Below are positions 41,087 through 49,480 of a stretch of 58,509 nt of DNA, piece after piece (the first letter of the stretch is position 1; each line of letters begins with the position of its first letter). A program made the position numbers and the translations under genes. A model generated the notes under the pieces. The model searched no databases. It worked only from the letters and a program-made list of their open reading frames with translations, and was not told the origin of the DNA. The stretch comes from CAZOWW01 sp964583765 (lineage in GTDB: Bacteria; Actinomycetota; Actinomycetes; Actinomycetales; Kineosporiaceae), in the NCBI GenBank assembly GCA_964583765.1, contig CAZOWW010000020.1, forward strand, positions 1 to 58,509, given 5' to 3'.

Positions 41087-42469
41087 TCAGGCGCCGGTGC
41101 AGGACACCGTGGTGCCGCTGCCCGAGCCGTTGCCCTGGAAGCCGAAGGTGGTCGAGGTGCCCGCCGCGACGTGGCCGTTGTAGGCCGCGTTCGTCACGGT
41201 GACCGATCCCGAGGTGCCGGAGGCGACTCCGCTCCAGAGGTTGTTGATGCTGGTGCCGCTCGGCAGCCCCAGCGTCACCTTCCAGCTGTTCAGAGTGGTG
41301 CTACCGGCGGTCACGGTGACCGCGCCGACGAAGCCCCCGGTCCACGAACTGGAGATCGAGAATGCCGCCGTGCAACCGGCGGAGCCACCCGACGCGGTGG
41401 TGGTCGTGGTGACCGGTCGCGTGGTCGTGGTGGTGGTGACCGGCCGCGTCGTGGTCGTCGTGGTCGTGGTGGTGACCGGTCGCGTCGTGGTGGTGGTGAC
41501 CGGCCGCGTCGTGGTCGTCGTGGTCGTGGGGGTGCCGTTCAACCCGAGGAAGGCGATCGAGTAGGCAGCCATGCCGCTGGTGGGAATGCTGTGCCCGACA
41601 CCGGCCACGCTGATCCCCTCGACCGGCGCCTGCACCGTGTTGGTGCCGTACCGGGTGCGCGTCCAGCCGGAGACCGGGCTGTCCGTGAGCACCGGGGTCG
41701 CGCTGACCCCGTTGAGGTTCGTCCACTGCTTGATCTCTTCGCCGAAGTTGTGGTAGTTCAGTGTGGTATCGGCGGTTCCGTGCCACAGCTGCATGCGCGG
41801 GTAGGAGCCGCTGTAACCCGGGTACATCGCGCGGGCGGCGTCACCCCACTGCTGGGCGGTCTTGGTGATGTTGCCGCCGGAGCAGTCGCTGTTCCAGGTG
41901 TTGCTGGCGCTGCCGGTGGCGAAACAGGTGGCGGGGACGCCCATGAACGCCGACCCGGCCTTGAACACGTCCGGGTACTCGGCCAGCAGGACGTTGGTCA
42001 TCATCGCGCCGGACGAGGCGCCCATGGCGTAGACCCGGCTCGGGTCGCCGTTGTAGTGCTGCTCCGCGTAAGTGACCATGGACATGATCCCCTGGGAGTC
42101 ACTGCCGCCGTTGCGGGTCAGGCCCTGCGGGGAGTACACGTCGAAGCACTGGCCGCTGCGGGTGGCCTCGGGGAACACCATGATGTAGCCGTAGGTGTTG
42201 GCTGCCGCGACCCATTCCGCCGCGTAGCCCGAGTAGAACGCCGAGGCCGTGCCCGTGCAGTAGTGGACCGCGACGAGGATCGCGGGCTTGGCCTGCACGT
42301 TCGCCGGGATGTAGACGTACATGTTGAGGTTGCTGGGGTTGGTGCCGAAATTGGTGACCTGCGTCAGGCCGGCGGCGGAGGCGGGGCCGACCGGGCCGAG
42401 TCCGACAGCGGCGAGGGCCGCGGTCAGGCCGGCTGCCACCCAGGTGAGTGGCCTGATCCGGAATGTCAT
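41087..42469 (-). CDS. Secreted CE1-type (PHB-depolymerase family) acetylxylan/feruloyl esterase with CBM2
   Basis: 460 aa; AAGGAG precedes the ATG. Signal peptide (VAAGLTAALAAVGLGPVGPASA). The catalytic alpha/beta hydrolase spans about 35-310: AVHYCTGTASAFYSGYAAEW, MGASSGAMMTN (G-x-S-x-G nucleophile), HGTADTTLNYHNF (acid), GISVAGVGHSIPTSG (His). It belongs to the PHB depolymerase/CE1 family that includes actinomycete acetylxylan esterases. The Thr linker contains four TTTTTRPV-like repeats, then a C-terminal CBM2 (about 355-460; WTGGFVGAVTVTAGSTTLNS, LGLPSGTSINNLWSG). Removes acetyl or feruloyl groups from xylan outside the cell. Divergent from a LacI repressor, probably its regulator. Confidence 0.9.
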   Translation of the reverse strand: MTFRIRPLTWVAAGLTAALAAVGLGPVGPASAAGLTQVTNFGTNPSNLNMYVYIPANVQAKPAILVAVHYCTGTASAFYSGYAAEWVAAANTYGYIMVFPEATRSGQCFDVYSPQGLTRNGGSDSQGIMSMVTYAEQHYNGDPSRVYAMGASSGAMMTNVLLAEYPDVFKAGSAFMGVPATCFATGSASNTWNSDCSGGNITKTAQQWGDAARAMYPGYSGSYPRMQLWHGTADTTLNYHNFGEEIKQWTNLNGVSATPVLTDSPVSGWTRTRYGTNTVQAPVEGISVAGVGHSIPTSGMAAYSIAFLGLNGTPTTTTTTTRPVTTTTTRPVTTTTTTTTTRPVTTTTTTRPVTTTTTASGGSAGCTAAFSISSSWTGGFVGAVTVTAGSTTLNSWKVTLGLPSGTSINNLWSGVASGTSGSVTVTNAAYNGHVAAGTSTTFGFQGNGSGSGTTVSCTGA

Positions 42470-42837
42470 CGCAGAACTCCTTGGTCGAGGCTCGTGACCC
42501 GGAGGAGGGAGGTCACGTGCTCGGTGGGGTGGCGCGTGGGCGTGGTCGAGGGCGGTGACGTGTGCCCGGACGCCGCGCTGCCGTACCGAGCGGCGCGGTA
42601 GCGCGGCGTCCGTCCGGTGGCCCTCGTCACCGGGAGGAGAGGGTCACCCGGGCAGAGGACGTCGGCTCCCTCGACGTCCAGGTGTGTGAGGCGTGCGGGA
42701 GGTGGGAGCCCACATCCCGCAGTCTCGAGGCCTGGACAGTAGAGCTATCGAGAAGTTTCGTCAAGGTATCGGTATTTCGTTTCAGTGGTTCCTCGCGCAG
42801 GGCATCTGCGTGCCCAGGGGCGCCCTAGACTGCCCAG
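42470..42837. promoter_or_regulatory. Divergent promoter region between esterase and LacI genes
   Basis: 368 bp. An AT-richer segment (42740-42785) holds two TTTCGT units (42756-42761, 42775-42780; 19 bp apart), flanked by GAGAAG, a plausible LacI-family operator region serving both genes. No other feature. Confidence 0.4.
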
Positions 42838-43968
42838 ATGACCGCGCCCCCGGAACCCTTCCAGGAGTCCCCGGACCCTGAGCGAGGGCTCTCGGAGCTC
42901 GACCCGGAGTCCCTGGGATCCGGGCCGGAGATGCCCCGGATCCGCCCCCGGAGGGGTCCGACCCTGGCCGACCTCGCCCAGGACTGCGAGGTCTCGGTGG
43001 CGACCGTCTCGAAGGTCCTCCACGATCGGCCCGGTGTCTCGGAGGCCACCCGGGGCCGGGTGTGGGCAGCGATCGCCCGGCACGGGAAGCCTCGGCTGCA
43101 GCGGCCGGGCCGCACGTCCGGGCGCCCGGAGGCACTGGAACTGCTCTTCTTCGAGCTCGAGAGCACGTGGGCGATCCAGGTGCTCTGGGGGGCACAGCAG
43201 GCGGCCGCGGAGAGCGGTTGCTCCGTGATGATCTCGGGGTTGGGGGGGAGGTTCTTCCCGCCCGACGAGTGGGTGCACGAGGCGATCGGCCGCCGCCCGG
43301 TGGCCGTGATCGCGGCGTTGACCGGGTTCACCGATCCCCAGTACCTGAGGTTCGTCGAGAGCGGCATCCCGGTCGTCGTGCTGGAGCCGCCGCGGGTGAC
43401 CCGCCCGGAGATCCCCACCGTGCACGCGGCGAACCGGCAGGGCATGTTCCTCGCCACCCGGCATCTGCTCGGCCTCGGCCATCGACGCATCGCTCTGGTC
43501 GCCGGCCCCGAGGCGATTCCCTGTGCCCTGGACCGTCAGCAGGGGTACCGGGCGGCGATGGCCGCGGCGGGAGCTGCGGCCGAGGTCCGGGTGCAGTCCG
43601 GCAACATGCACTCCGAGGACGGGCTGCGGTGCGCCCGCGCACTGCTCGACGCGGATCCGGGACTCACCGCCCTGCTCGCCACGAACGATCTCCAGGCGAT
43701 GGGCGTGTACGAGGCGGTGCGCGAGCGCGGGCTGCGCGTACCGGACGACGTGAGCGTGGTCGGGTTCGACAACCTCTCCGTGGCCTCGTGGATGGCCCCC
43801 GGGCTCACCACCGTGCATCAACCGGTGCACGAGCTCGCGGTCGCGGCGACGGACCTCGCCCTCTGCCTCGCCTGGGACACTCCCACGCCGAAGCAGCACG
43901 TCGAGATGGCCACTCGGCTCGTCGTCCGCCACAGCACCGCGCCGCCGTCCGGGAACCGTCGGGACTGA
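42838..43968 (+). CDS. LacI family transcriptional regulator
   Basis: 376 aa. A 38-residue acidic/Pro-rich N-terminal tail precedes the LacI HTH: PTLADLAQDCEVSVATVSKV and LHDRPGVSEATRGRVWAAIA. The sugar-binding domain follows: LELLFFELESTWAIQVLWGA, GIPVVVLEPPRVT, RRIALVAGPEAIPCALDRQQ, ALLATNDLQAMGVYEAVRER, DVSVVGFDNLSVASWMAPGL, TTVHQPVHELAVAATDLAL. The sequence resembles XylR/CelR-type regulators that sense xylo- or cello-oligosaccharides. The divergent esterase gene is the likely target. No good Shine-Dalgarno before the ATG at 42838. Confidence 0.9.
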   Translation: MTAPPEPFQESPDPERGLSELDPESLGSGPEMPRIRPRRGPTLADLAQDCEVSVATVSKVLHDRPGVSEATRGRVWAAIARHGKPRLQRPGRTSGRPEALELLFFELESTWAIQVLWGAQQAAAESGCSVMISGLGGRFFPPDEWVHEAIGRRPVAVIAALTGFTDPQYLRFVESGIPVVVLEPPRVTRPEIPTVHAANRQGMFLATRHLLGLGHRRIALVAGPEAIPCALDRQQGYRAAMAAAGAAAEVRVQSGNMHSEDGLRCARALLDADPGLTALLATNDLQAMGVYEAVRERGLRVPDDVSVVGFDNLSVASWMAPGLTTVHQPVHELAVAATDLALCLAWDTPTPKQHVEMATRLVVRHSTAPPSGNRRD

Positions 43969-44171
43969 CCCGCGACGCGTGCGCCCTCGTGGGTGAGGGG
44001 TGCCGGTCCGCAGTGCGTGCGTCCTGACGGGCGCTGCCGGTCTCAGCTGTGGACAGGGTCACGGTTGCCGGCGGCCGAGGCGGCCGACCGGGGGGACAAC
44101 TACGGACAACAGCCACTTTCCCAGTGGGATCACAGCTCCCGAACGGCCGGGGACTGCGAGGATATGCGGTC

Positions 44172-44729
44172 GTGAGAGCGCGACGGGACGGCCGGTTCCC
44201 ACCGGCGGCGCACGGCCGGAGAGGCCGCTCGGGGACGGACCCCAGTGCGCGAGCCCGGCGTGGCCGGAGGCGGCACCGGCGGGTCGTGGAGCCGGTGGCG
44301 GTGGCCGGCCCGTTCCGGCTGGGGGCGGGCTTCGTGCTCTGCGGGCTCCTCGCGGTCTTCTGCGCGCTGCGGGTGTGGAGCGACTGGCAGCTGGACCGGA
44401 GCCATGTCACCGTGGTCGCCACGATCACCTCGGTGAGCGGCAATCTCGGCAGCGACTTCGCGGACGTCACCTTCCCCGTCGACGGTTCGCAGAAGTCGGC
44501 CCGGGTGGAGTACGAGAAGTTCCCCGTGAACTTCGGGCGGCCCCTCGTCGGGGACAAGGTGACCATCGAGTACCGGCCCGACGATCCTTCCCGGGGCCGG
44601 CTGGCGGGTCGGCACGACTGGTCGGCGATCTCGTTCGGCCTGGTTCTCGCCCTGCTCTCGCTCATCTCCCTCCTGCTTCTCCGCCGCGATCTGCGGGACC
44701 GAGGGGTGTTGCGACGGCGGCGGCGCTGA
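44172..44729 (+). CDS. DUF3592-like small membrane protein
   Basis: 185 aa from GTG 44172 (longer frames upstream look non-coding). A basic N-terminal region of about 45 residues, helix 1 (FRLGAGFVLCGLLAVFCALR), an extracytoplasmic beta domain (VTVVATITSVSGNLGSDFAD, KVTIEYRPDDPSRGRLAG) and helix 2 (AISFGLVLALLSLISLLLL) with a basic tail. The helix-domain-helix layout and the phrase about a YRPDDP-type strand fit DUF3592. Role unknown. The next small membrane gene follows after 92 bp. Confidence 0.65.
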   Translation: MRARRDGRFPPAAHGRRGRSGTDPSARARRGRRRHRRVVEPVAVAGPFRLGAGFVLCGLLAVFCALRVWSDWQLDRSHVTVVATITSVSGNLGSDFADVTFPVDGSQKSARVEYEKFPVNFGRPLVGDKVTIEYRPDDPSRGRLAGRHDWSAISFGLVLALLSLISLLLLRRDLRDRGVLRRRRR

Positions 44730-44821
44730 GACGGGGGAAGGATGTCTGCCGGGACCGGGCGCAGGGTCGGGGCCGGTTCGGTGGGCACGACCTGACGGGC
44801 CGGCTGGCGGAGGCGAGGCAC

Positions 44822-45016
44822 ATGAACGAGGACCCGGACGAGGGCTTCGACGACGACTTCGACGACGCGCCGGACGAGGGGGACCCCGGCCTGCCCGGGC
44901 TGTTCGACGACCGCAGGCACGACGAACTCGCGACCTCGTTGCGTACGATCACCGCGATCACGCTCGCCGTGGGGGTCGCCGTGGTGGTGCTGGTGCTGCT
45001 CCTGGCCGTCCGCTGA
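44822..45016 (+). CDS. Small acidic single-helix membrane protein
   Basis: 64 aa. The first 34 residues are strongly acidic (EDPDEGFDDDFDD), then one membrane helix (TAITLAVGVAVVVLVLLLAV) at the very C-terminus, i.e. tail-anchored. GGAGG/GAGG precede the ATG. Possibly co-transcribed with the DUF3592-like gene. No known family. Confidence 0.55.
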   Translation: MNEDPDEGFDDDFDDAPDEGDPGLPGLFDDRRHDELATSLRTITAITLAVGVAVVVLVLLLAVR

Positions 45017-45058
45017 CCGCCACGGACGACGCCGGGTCACCCGACGGGGCCGCGACCT

Positions 45059-45706
45059 TCAGCGGGCCGTCGCGATGTCGGCGTCCGTCGTCCCGGTCTC
45101 CGTGCGGCCCTCCTTGAGCGCTGTCCACCGGGCGAGCAGGGCCGGCAGCTCCCGCTGGACGAAGAGGTAGTAGTCCCGCATCTCCGCGACCCGCGCCCCG
45201 GCCGCGGTCCCCGGACCGCCGAGAGCGCGAACCCCCTCGTCGGCGAGCACCGCCACGGCCTGGAAGACGGTCAGTTTGGTCACGGTGGCCTCGTGCCAGG
45301 TGTCGTGCACGAGCCGGTAGTGGTCGCGGCGTGAGCCGGCGACCGGCTCCCGCACCACCATGCCGATCTGGATCAGGTAGCGGACGGCCCCGGAGATCGC
45401 CGCCGGACTCACCGCGAGGCGTGTGGCGAGCTCTCCCGCGCTCAGAGTCCGCTCGTCGGCGACGGTGAGCATCATGAGCACCCGCCCGGCCATCCGGGGG
45501 AAACCCCAGTCGGCGAAGAGCCGGGCCATGCCCTCGACGAAGTACCGGACCTCTCGCTCGTCGCGGGGGGTCGAGGACGCCGGCTCGAGGTGCGAGGGCA
45601 CCGGCTCGAGGTGCGAGGGCGCTGACGAGGTGGTGGACGGCCCTGGCTCGGTGGTCGGCGGCACCTCGTCCGTGGCGTGGTCCGGTTCCGCGGGGGCGAG
45701 GGTCAT
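45059..45706 (-). CDS. MarR/GbsR-type transcriptional regulator
   Basis: 215 aa. A 50-residue Pro/Thr/Ser tail with a repeated SHLEP unit, then a winged helix: RYFVEGMARLFADWGFPRMA, RVLMMLTVADERTLSAGELA, RLAVSPAAISGAVRYLIQIG, MVVREPVAGSRRDHYRL. This arrangement (GRVL.ML, then AAISGAVRYL) is that of GbsR-like MarR regulators that control adjacent ABC exporters. It is divergent from the ABC exporter genes and a perfect palindrome lies between. C-terminal helix for dimerisation. Confidence 0.85.
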   Translation of the reverse strand: MTLAPAEPDHATDEVPPTTEPGPSTTSSAPSHLEPVPSHLEPASSTPRDEREVRYFVEGMARLFADWGFPRMAGRVLMMLTVADERTLSAGELATRLAVSPAAISGAVRYLIQIGMVVREPVAGSRRDHYRLVHDTWHEATVTKLTVFQAVAVLADEGVRALGGPGTAAGARVAEMRDYYLFVQRELPALLARWTALKEGRTETGTTDADIATAR

Positions 45707-45769
45707 GGTGTGCTCCTGGGGCCTGGCTGTGCGTCGGTCGGTGTTCGAGCCATCAGTACGTTCACGATG

Positions 45770-45785
45770 TTCACAGATGTGTGAA
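45770..45785. promoter_or_regulatory. Operator of the MarR/GbsR-type regulator
   Basis: TTCACA-GATG-TGTGAA, perfect 6+4+6 inverted repeat, with an additional TTCAC half-site at 45761, 20 bp before the exporter ATG and about 64 bp from the regulator ATG. Confidence 0.6.
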
Positions 45786-45805
45786 GCAAGCGTACGATCC
45801 CGAGC

Positions 45806-46795
45806 ATGTCTGCGGCGATAGCGGTGGCCGGACTGGTGAAGACCTTCGGCCGGGTCCGGGCCCTGGACGGACTCACGATGTCCGTGCGCGAGGGCGAGGT
45901 TCATGGCTTCCTCGGACCGAACGGCGCGGGGAAGTCGACCACCCTGCGGATCCTCCTCGGCCTGCTGCGCGCGGACTCCGGCTCCGTCTCTCTCCTCGGC
46001 GGCGACCCCTGGTCGCAGGCCCCGGAGCTCCACCGCCACCTGGCCTACGTGCCCGGTGACGTCTCGCTGTGGCCGAATCTCACCGGCGGGGAGGTGATCG
46101 ATCTGCTCGGCCGGGCACGCGGCGGGTTGGACCAGCGTCGCCGCGCCCATCTGTTGGAGCGGTTCGACCTGGACCCCGCGGTCAAGGCCCGCGCCTACTC
46201 CAAGGGCAACCGGCAGAAGGTCGCCCTGGTCGCCGCGCTCGCCTCGGACGTGGAGTTGCTGTTGCTCGACGAACCCACCTCCGGGCTCGACCCCCTCATG
46301 GAGGAGGAGTTCCGCGTCTGCGTGGGCGAGGAGCGTCGGCGCGGACGCACGGTCCTGCTGTCCAGCCACATCCTCGCCGAGGCCGAGGCACTGTGTGACC
46401 GGGTGAGCATCATCCGCCGGGGCCGGATCGTGGAGAGCGGCACCCTGGCCGATCTGCGCCACCTCACGCGGACGTCGGTGCGTGCGGAGCTGACCCTGCC
46501 CCCGGACGGTCTCGCCGAACTGCCCGGGGTGCACGACCTTGTGGTCGAGGGGACGCGTGTGCGGTGCGAGGTGGACACCCCCCGGCTCGGCGAGGTGATG
46601 CGACTGCTCGCCGCACTGGGGGTGCGCAGTCTGGTCAGTCAGCCGCCGACCCTCGAGGAGCTCTTCCTGCGGCACTACGCCGACGGGCAGCGGACCGGCG
46701 CGGAGGCCGGGGAACCCGATCCTGGAAGATCGTCCGGCACGCAGGTACCCGGCACCGGGGACACGCAGCTCACCGGAACAGGGGAACAGCCATGA
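45806..46795 (+). CDS. ABC exporter ATP-binding protein
   Basis: 329 aa. Walker A GPNGAGKSTTLRILLG, Q-loop AYVPGDVSLWPNL, signature YSKGNRQKVALVAAL (variant of LSGGQ, as in the DrrA/CcmA-like drug-exporter class), Walker B LLLLDEPTSGLDP, H-loop LLSSHILAEAEAL. C-terminal domain (220-300) typical of DrrA-type ATPases, then a Gly/Thr tail. Partner of the permease that starts in its stop codon. Substrate unknown; drug or polyketide export is the usual assignment for the family. Confidence 0.92.
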   Translation: MSAAIAVAGLVKTFGRVRALDGLTMSVREGEVHGFLGPNGAGKSTTLRILLGLLRADSGSVSLLGGDPWSQAPELHRHLAYVPGDVSLWPNLTGGEVIDLLGRARGGLDQRRRAHLLERFDLDPAVKARAYSKGNRQKVALVAALASDVELLLLDEPTSGLDPLMEEEFRVCVGEERRRGRTVLLSSHILAEAEALCDRVSIIRRGRIVESGTLADLRHLTRTSVRAELTLPPDGLAELPGVHDLVVEGTRVRCEVDTPRLGEVMRLLAALGVRSLVSQPPTLEELFLRHYADGQRTGAEAGEPDPGRSSGTQVPGTGDTQLTGTGEQP

Positions 46796-48459
46796 GCGCT
46801 TCGTCCCGCGCGACGACGTTCACGGACCGGAGCGCGTCGACCGGAAGGGGGGTGTTCGCGGGCACGACGGCGTTCACCGGCACGGCGACCCTCGCCCGGT
46901 TGGCCCTGCGTCGGGACCGGGTGCTCGCGCCCGTCTGGATCGGGGTCTTCGTGCTTCTGGCCGGCACCTCGGCCTCGGCCACCTCGGGCCTGTACCCCAC
47001 CGTCCAGGACCGGGTGCAGGCCGCGGCCAGCTTCAACGGCACGGCGTCCCTGGCCGCTCTGTACGGCCGGGTCTACGACCCGACCTCGCTCGGGGCGATC
47101 GCGATGGTCAAGATGAGCGGGTTCGGCACGGCGCTGGTCGCCGTGCTCGCCGTGATCCTGGTGATCCGGCACACCCGGGCCGAGGAGGAGGCCGGGCGGC
47201 TGGAACTGCTCGGGTCGACCGTGGTCGGGCGCTGGGCGTCGTTGACCGCGGCTCTCGCCGTCACTGGAACGGTGTGCCTGGTGTTGGGGCTGTTCACGGC
47301 CGCGGCGCTGACCGCCGGAGGCCTGCCCCCGGCCGGGTCGATCGCCTTCGGCTTGGGGTGGGCCGCGACCGGACTGGCCTTCGCGGGGATCGCCTCCGTC
47401 GCGGCGCAGCTGTCCCGGGGAGCCCGGGCGGCGACGGGACTCACCCTGAGCGTGCTCGCGGCCGGGTACCTGTTGCGCGCGATCGGGGACAGCGCCGACC
47501 CAGACGGGCCGACCTGGGCCTCGTGGCTGTCGCCGATCGGCTGGGACCAGCACGTGCGGGCGTTCGCGCACGAGCGGTGGTGGGTGCTCGGGTTGCTGCT
47601 GGTGCTCGCTCTGGCCACGGGCGGCGGCGGGTTCGCGCTCGCGGCGAGACGGGACCACGGTGCAGGGCTGCTCCCGGACAGACCGGGTCGCGCCGTGGGC
47701 TCGAGGTGGTTGGCCGGGCCGACGGGGCTCGCCTGGCGGTTGCAGCGTGCCACGCTCGCCGGCTGGGCGGCGGCCTTCGTGCTTCTCGGTCTGGTGCTCG
47801 GCAACATCGCCGGCAATGTGGGCACCCTGCTGACGAGCCAGCAGGCCCGGGACTTCGTCCTGCGGCTCGGCGGCCAGAAGGGCCTGACCGACGCCTTTCT
47901 CGCCACCGAGATGGGGTTCGCCGGCATCATCGCGGCCGCGTACGGGGTGCAGGCCGCGGCCCGGCTCTTCACGGAGGAGGACTCCGGTCGGGCCGAGCCG
48001 CTCCTCGCGACCGCCACCGGGCGCGGTCGGTGGGTGCTCGGGCACCTGCTCGTGGCACTGGCCGGTCCCGCGGTGCTGCTGTGCGCGACCGGGCTGTCCG
48101 CCGGACTGGCCCGGTGGGTGCACGAGGACGACGCCGGGCAACTGGGCCGGGTGCTCGCCGGGGCGCTGGTGCAGCTCCCCGCGGTGTGGGTGCTGGTCGG
48201 CATCACCTTCGCGGCGTTCGGGCTCGTGCCGCGAGCCGCAGTCGCCGGCTGGGTCGCGCTGGTGGTGTTCCTCCTGCTCGCGGAGCTCGGGCCGCTGCTG
48301 CACCTGGACCGCCGGCTCATGGATCTCTCGCCGTTCGCGCACATCCCCAAGCTGCCCGGCTCGCCGTTCACCGTCGGTCCGGTCCTCGGGGTGAGCGGGG
48401 TCGCGCTGGTGCTGCTCGCCGCCGGGTGGTGGGGCGTGCGGCGGCGGGACGTGCACTGA
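46792..48459 (+). CDS. ABC exporter permease (ABC-2-type, polyketide-exporter-like)
   Basis: 555 aa, ATGA overlap with the ATPase gene. About 30 polar N-terminal residues, then about twelve membrane helices in two related halves, e.g. VLAPVWIGVFVLLAGTSASA, ALVAVLAVILVIRHTRAEEE, AGWAAAFVLLGLVLGNIAGN, VLGHLLVALAGPAVLLCATG. The EEEAGRLELLGSTVVGR and EEDSGRAEPLLATATGR segments are the duplicated intracellular motif of ABC-2 exporters annotated as exporters of polyketide antibiotics. Regulated with the ATPase by the divergent MarR/GbsR-type protein. Confidence 0.88.
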   Translation: MSASSRATTFTDRSASTGRGVFAGTTAFTGTATLARLALRRDRVLAPVWIGVFVLLAGTSASATSGLYPTVQDRVQAAASFNGTASLAALYGRVYDPTSLGAIAMVKMSGFGTALVAVLAVILVIRHTRAEEEAGRLELLGSTVVGRWASLTAALAVTGTVCLVLGLFTAAALTAGGLPPAGSIAFGLGWAATGLAFAGIASVAAQLSRGARAATGLTLSVLAAGYLLRAIGDSADPDGPTWASWLSPIGWDQHVRAFAHERWWVLGLLLVLALATGGGGFALAARRDHGAGLLPDRPGRAVGSRWLAGPTGLAWRLQRATLAGWAAAFVLLGLVLGNIAGNVGTLLTSQQARDFVLRLGGQKGLTDAFLATEMGFAGIIAAAYGVQAAARLFTEEDSGRAEPLLATATGRGRWVLGHLLVALAGPAVLLCATGLSAGLARWVHEDDAGQLGRVLAGALVQLPAVWVLVGITFAAFGLVPRAAVAGWVALVVFLLLAELGPLLHLDRRLMDLSPFAHIPKLPGSPFTVGPVLGVSGVALVLLAAGWWGVRRRDVH

Positions 48460-48495
48460 GGAGCCGCTGGTCCCGACGGATGCTGGTGCTCACGC

Positions 48496-48560
48496 GCACA
48501 GGGCCGGCCTGACGTGCACAGGGCCGGCCTGACGTGCACAGGGCCTGACGTGCACAGGGC
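48496..48560. repeat. Short tandem repeat
   Basis: Unit GCACAGGGCCGGCCTGACGT (20 bp) occurs twice exactly (48496-48515, 48516-48535), then once shortened (48536-48551) and once partial. It lies between the exporter operon and the next gene; no spacer structure. Confidence 0.8.
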
Positions 48561-48584
48561 AGGATGCACGGTGAGCTGAGGGGA

Positions 48585-49298
48585 TCAGAGCTCGGCGTCC
48601 GGTGCGGCATCCCAGCTGTCGCGCCCCTGCCAGGTGCACACGCACGCCTCGTTGCCCTCGGGGTCGGCGAGCACCCAGAACGCCGGTGCGTGCTGCCCGA
48701 CGAGCACCCCGCCGGCCGCGAGTGCCGCTTCGATGCGGTTCGCCGCTTCCTCGCGCGGCACCGAGATGTCGAAGTGCACCCGGTTGCGCTGCGGTCGCGG
48801 CGTGTCCATCTGCTGGAACCACAGCGGCGGGCCCTGGTGCCGCGGGTCGACGAGGGCAGCTCCCGGGTCGTCCGGGACGGTGTCGTCCTCGTAGGCCAGG
48901 ACCGCCCTCCAGAACGGACGCACTGCCGGAATGTCCAGGGCGTCGATGGCCAGCTCGACCACCTGCACGGAGCGTCCGCCCGGACAGTCGGCGAGGGGGT
49001 CGAGGTGCAGTTCCGCGGCGCGGAGTGCGTCGGTGATCAGGGCGGCTTGGGAGAGCACCGCCGGGGTGGGCCGGGCGGAGGCCGGTTGGGCGAGGGAGAG
49101 CGTGACGCCGTCCGCACGCAGATCGAGGGACAGGGCGACGGGACCGGTGTCGTCGGCGGCCGCGGTCACCACCCCGGCCACCTGGGCGGCCTCGGCCAGG
49201 GACCGGACGGCGACGTGGCTGATCAGCGAGTCCAGGACCAGGCGCCACCCGAGGGGGGCCGCGGCTTCGGAGATGTCGACCCGAGCGAGGGATGTCAT
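48585..49298 (-). CDS. VOC-domain protein with N-terminal pterin-dehydratase-like domain
   Basis: 237 aa from ATG 49298. Residues 15-100 look like a 4a-hydroxytetrahydrobiopterin dehydratase (PCD)-type fold: APLGWRLVLDSLISHVAVRS, AADDTGPVALSLDLRADGVT. Residues 108-230 are a VOC/glyoxalase-like domain: VVELAIDALDIPAVRPFWRA, GPPLWFQQMDTPRPQRNRVH, FDISVPREEA, FWVLADPEGNEACVCTW with the terminal Glu metal ligand region. PCD-VOC fusions occur in actinobacteria; function unproven. Cytosolic. Confidence 0.8.
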   Translation of the reverse strand: MTSLARVDISEAAAPLGWRLVLDSLISHVAVRSLAEAAQVAGVVTAAADDTGPVALSLDLRADGVTLSLAQPASARPTPAVLSQAALITDALRAAELHLDPLADCPGGRSVQVVELAIDALDIPAVRPFWRAVLAYEDDTVPDDPGAALVDPRHQGPPLWFQQMDTPRPQRNRVHFDISVPREEAANRIEAALAAGGVLVGQHAPAFWVLADPEGNEACVCTWQGRDSWDAAPDAEL

Positions 49299-49438
49299 GC
49301 GGTCATCGTGCCCACGGGCACCGACAGCCGCACCCCCGTTTTCCGGGCCGGTGGGCCGGGTCGTTGCCCTTCCCGGAGGACCGGAGCGTGGTTCCCCGCA
49401 GGGACCGGAGCGTGGCTCCCGCAGGGACGGGACCATGC

Positions 49439-49469
49439 CCCCCGGAGGACCGGATCGTTCCTCCGGGGG
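49439..49469 (-). terminator. Terminator of the aminotransferase gene
   Basis: Perfect 11-bp stem CCCCCGGAGGA (49439-49449)/TCCTCCGGGGG (49459-49469), 9-nt loop, 11 bp beyond the minus-strand stop. It sits among imperfect GGACCGGAGCGTGG repeats (49378-49440). Confidence 0.65.
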
Positions 49470-49480
49470 AATCGGACCCC

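Noticed and set aside
41395..41535. Possible tandem repeat array
   Set aside because: Codon-level repeats of the TTTTTRPV linker in the CE1-type esterase.
48496..48560. CRISPR candidate
   Set aside because: Units abut directly with no spacers; simple tandem repeat.
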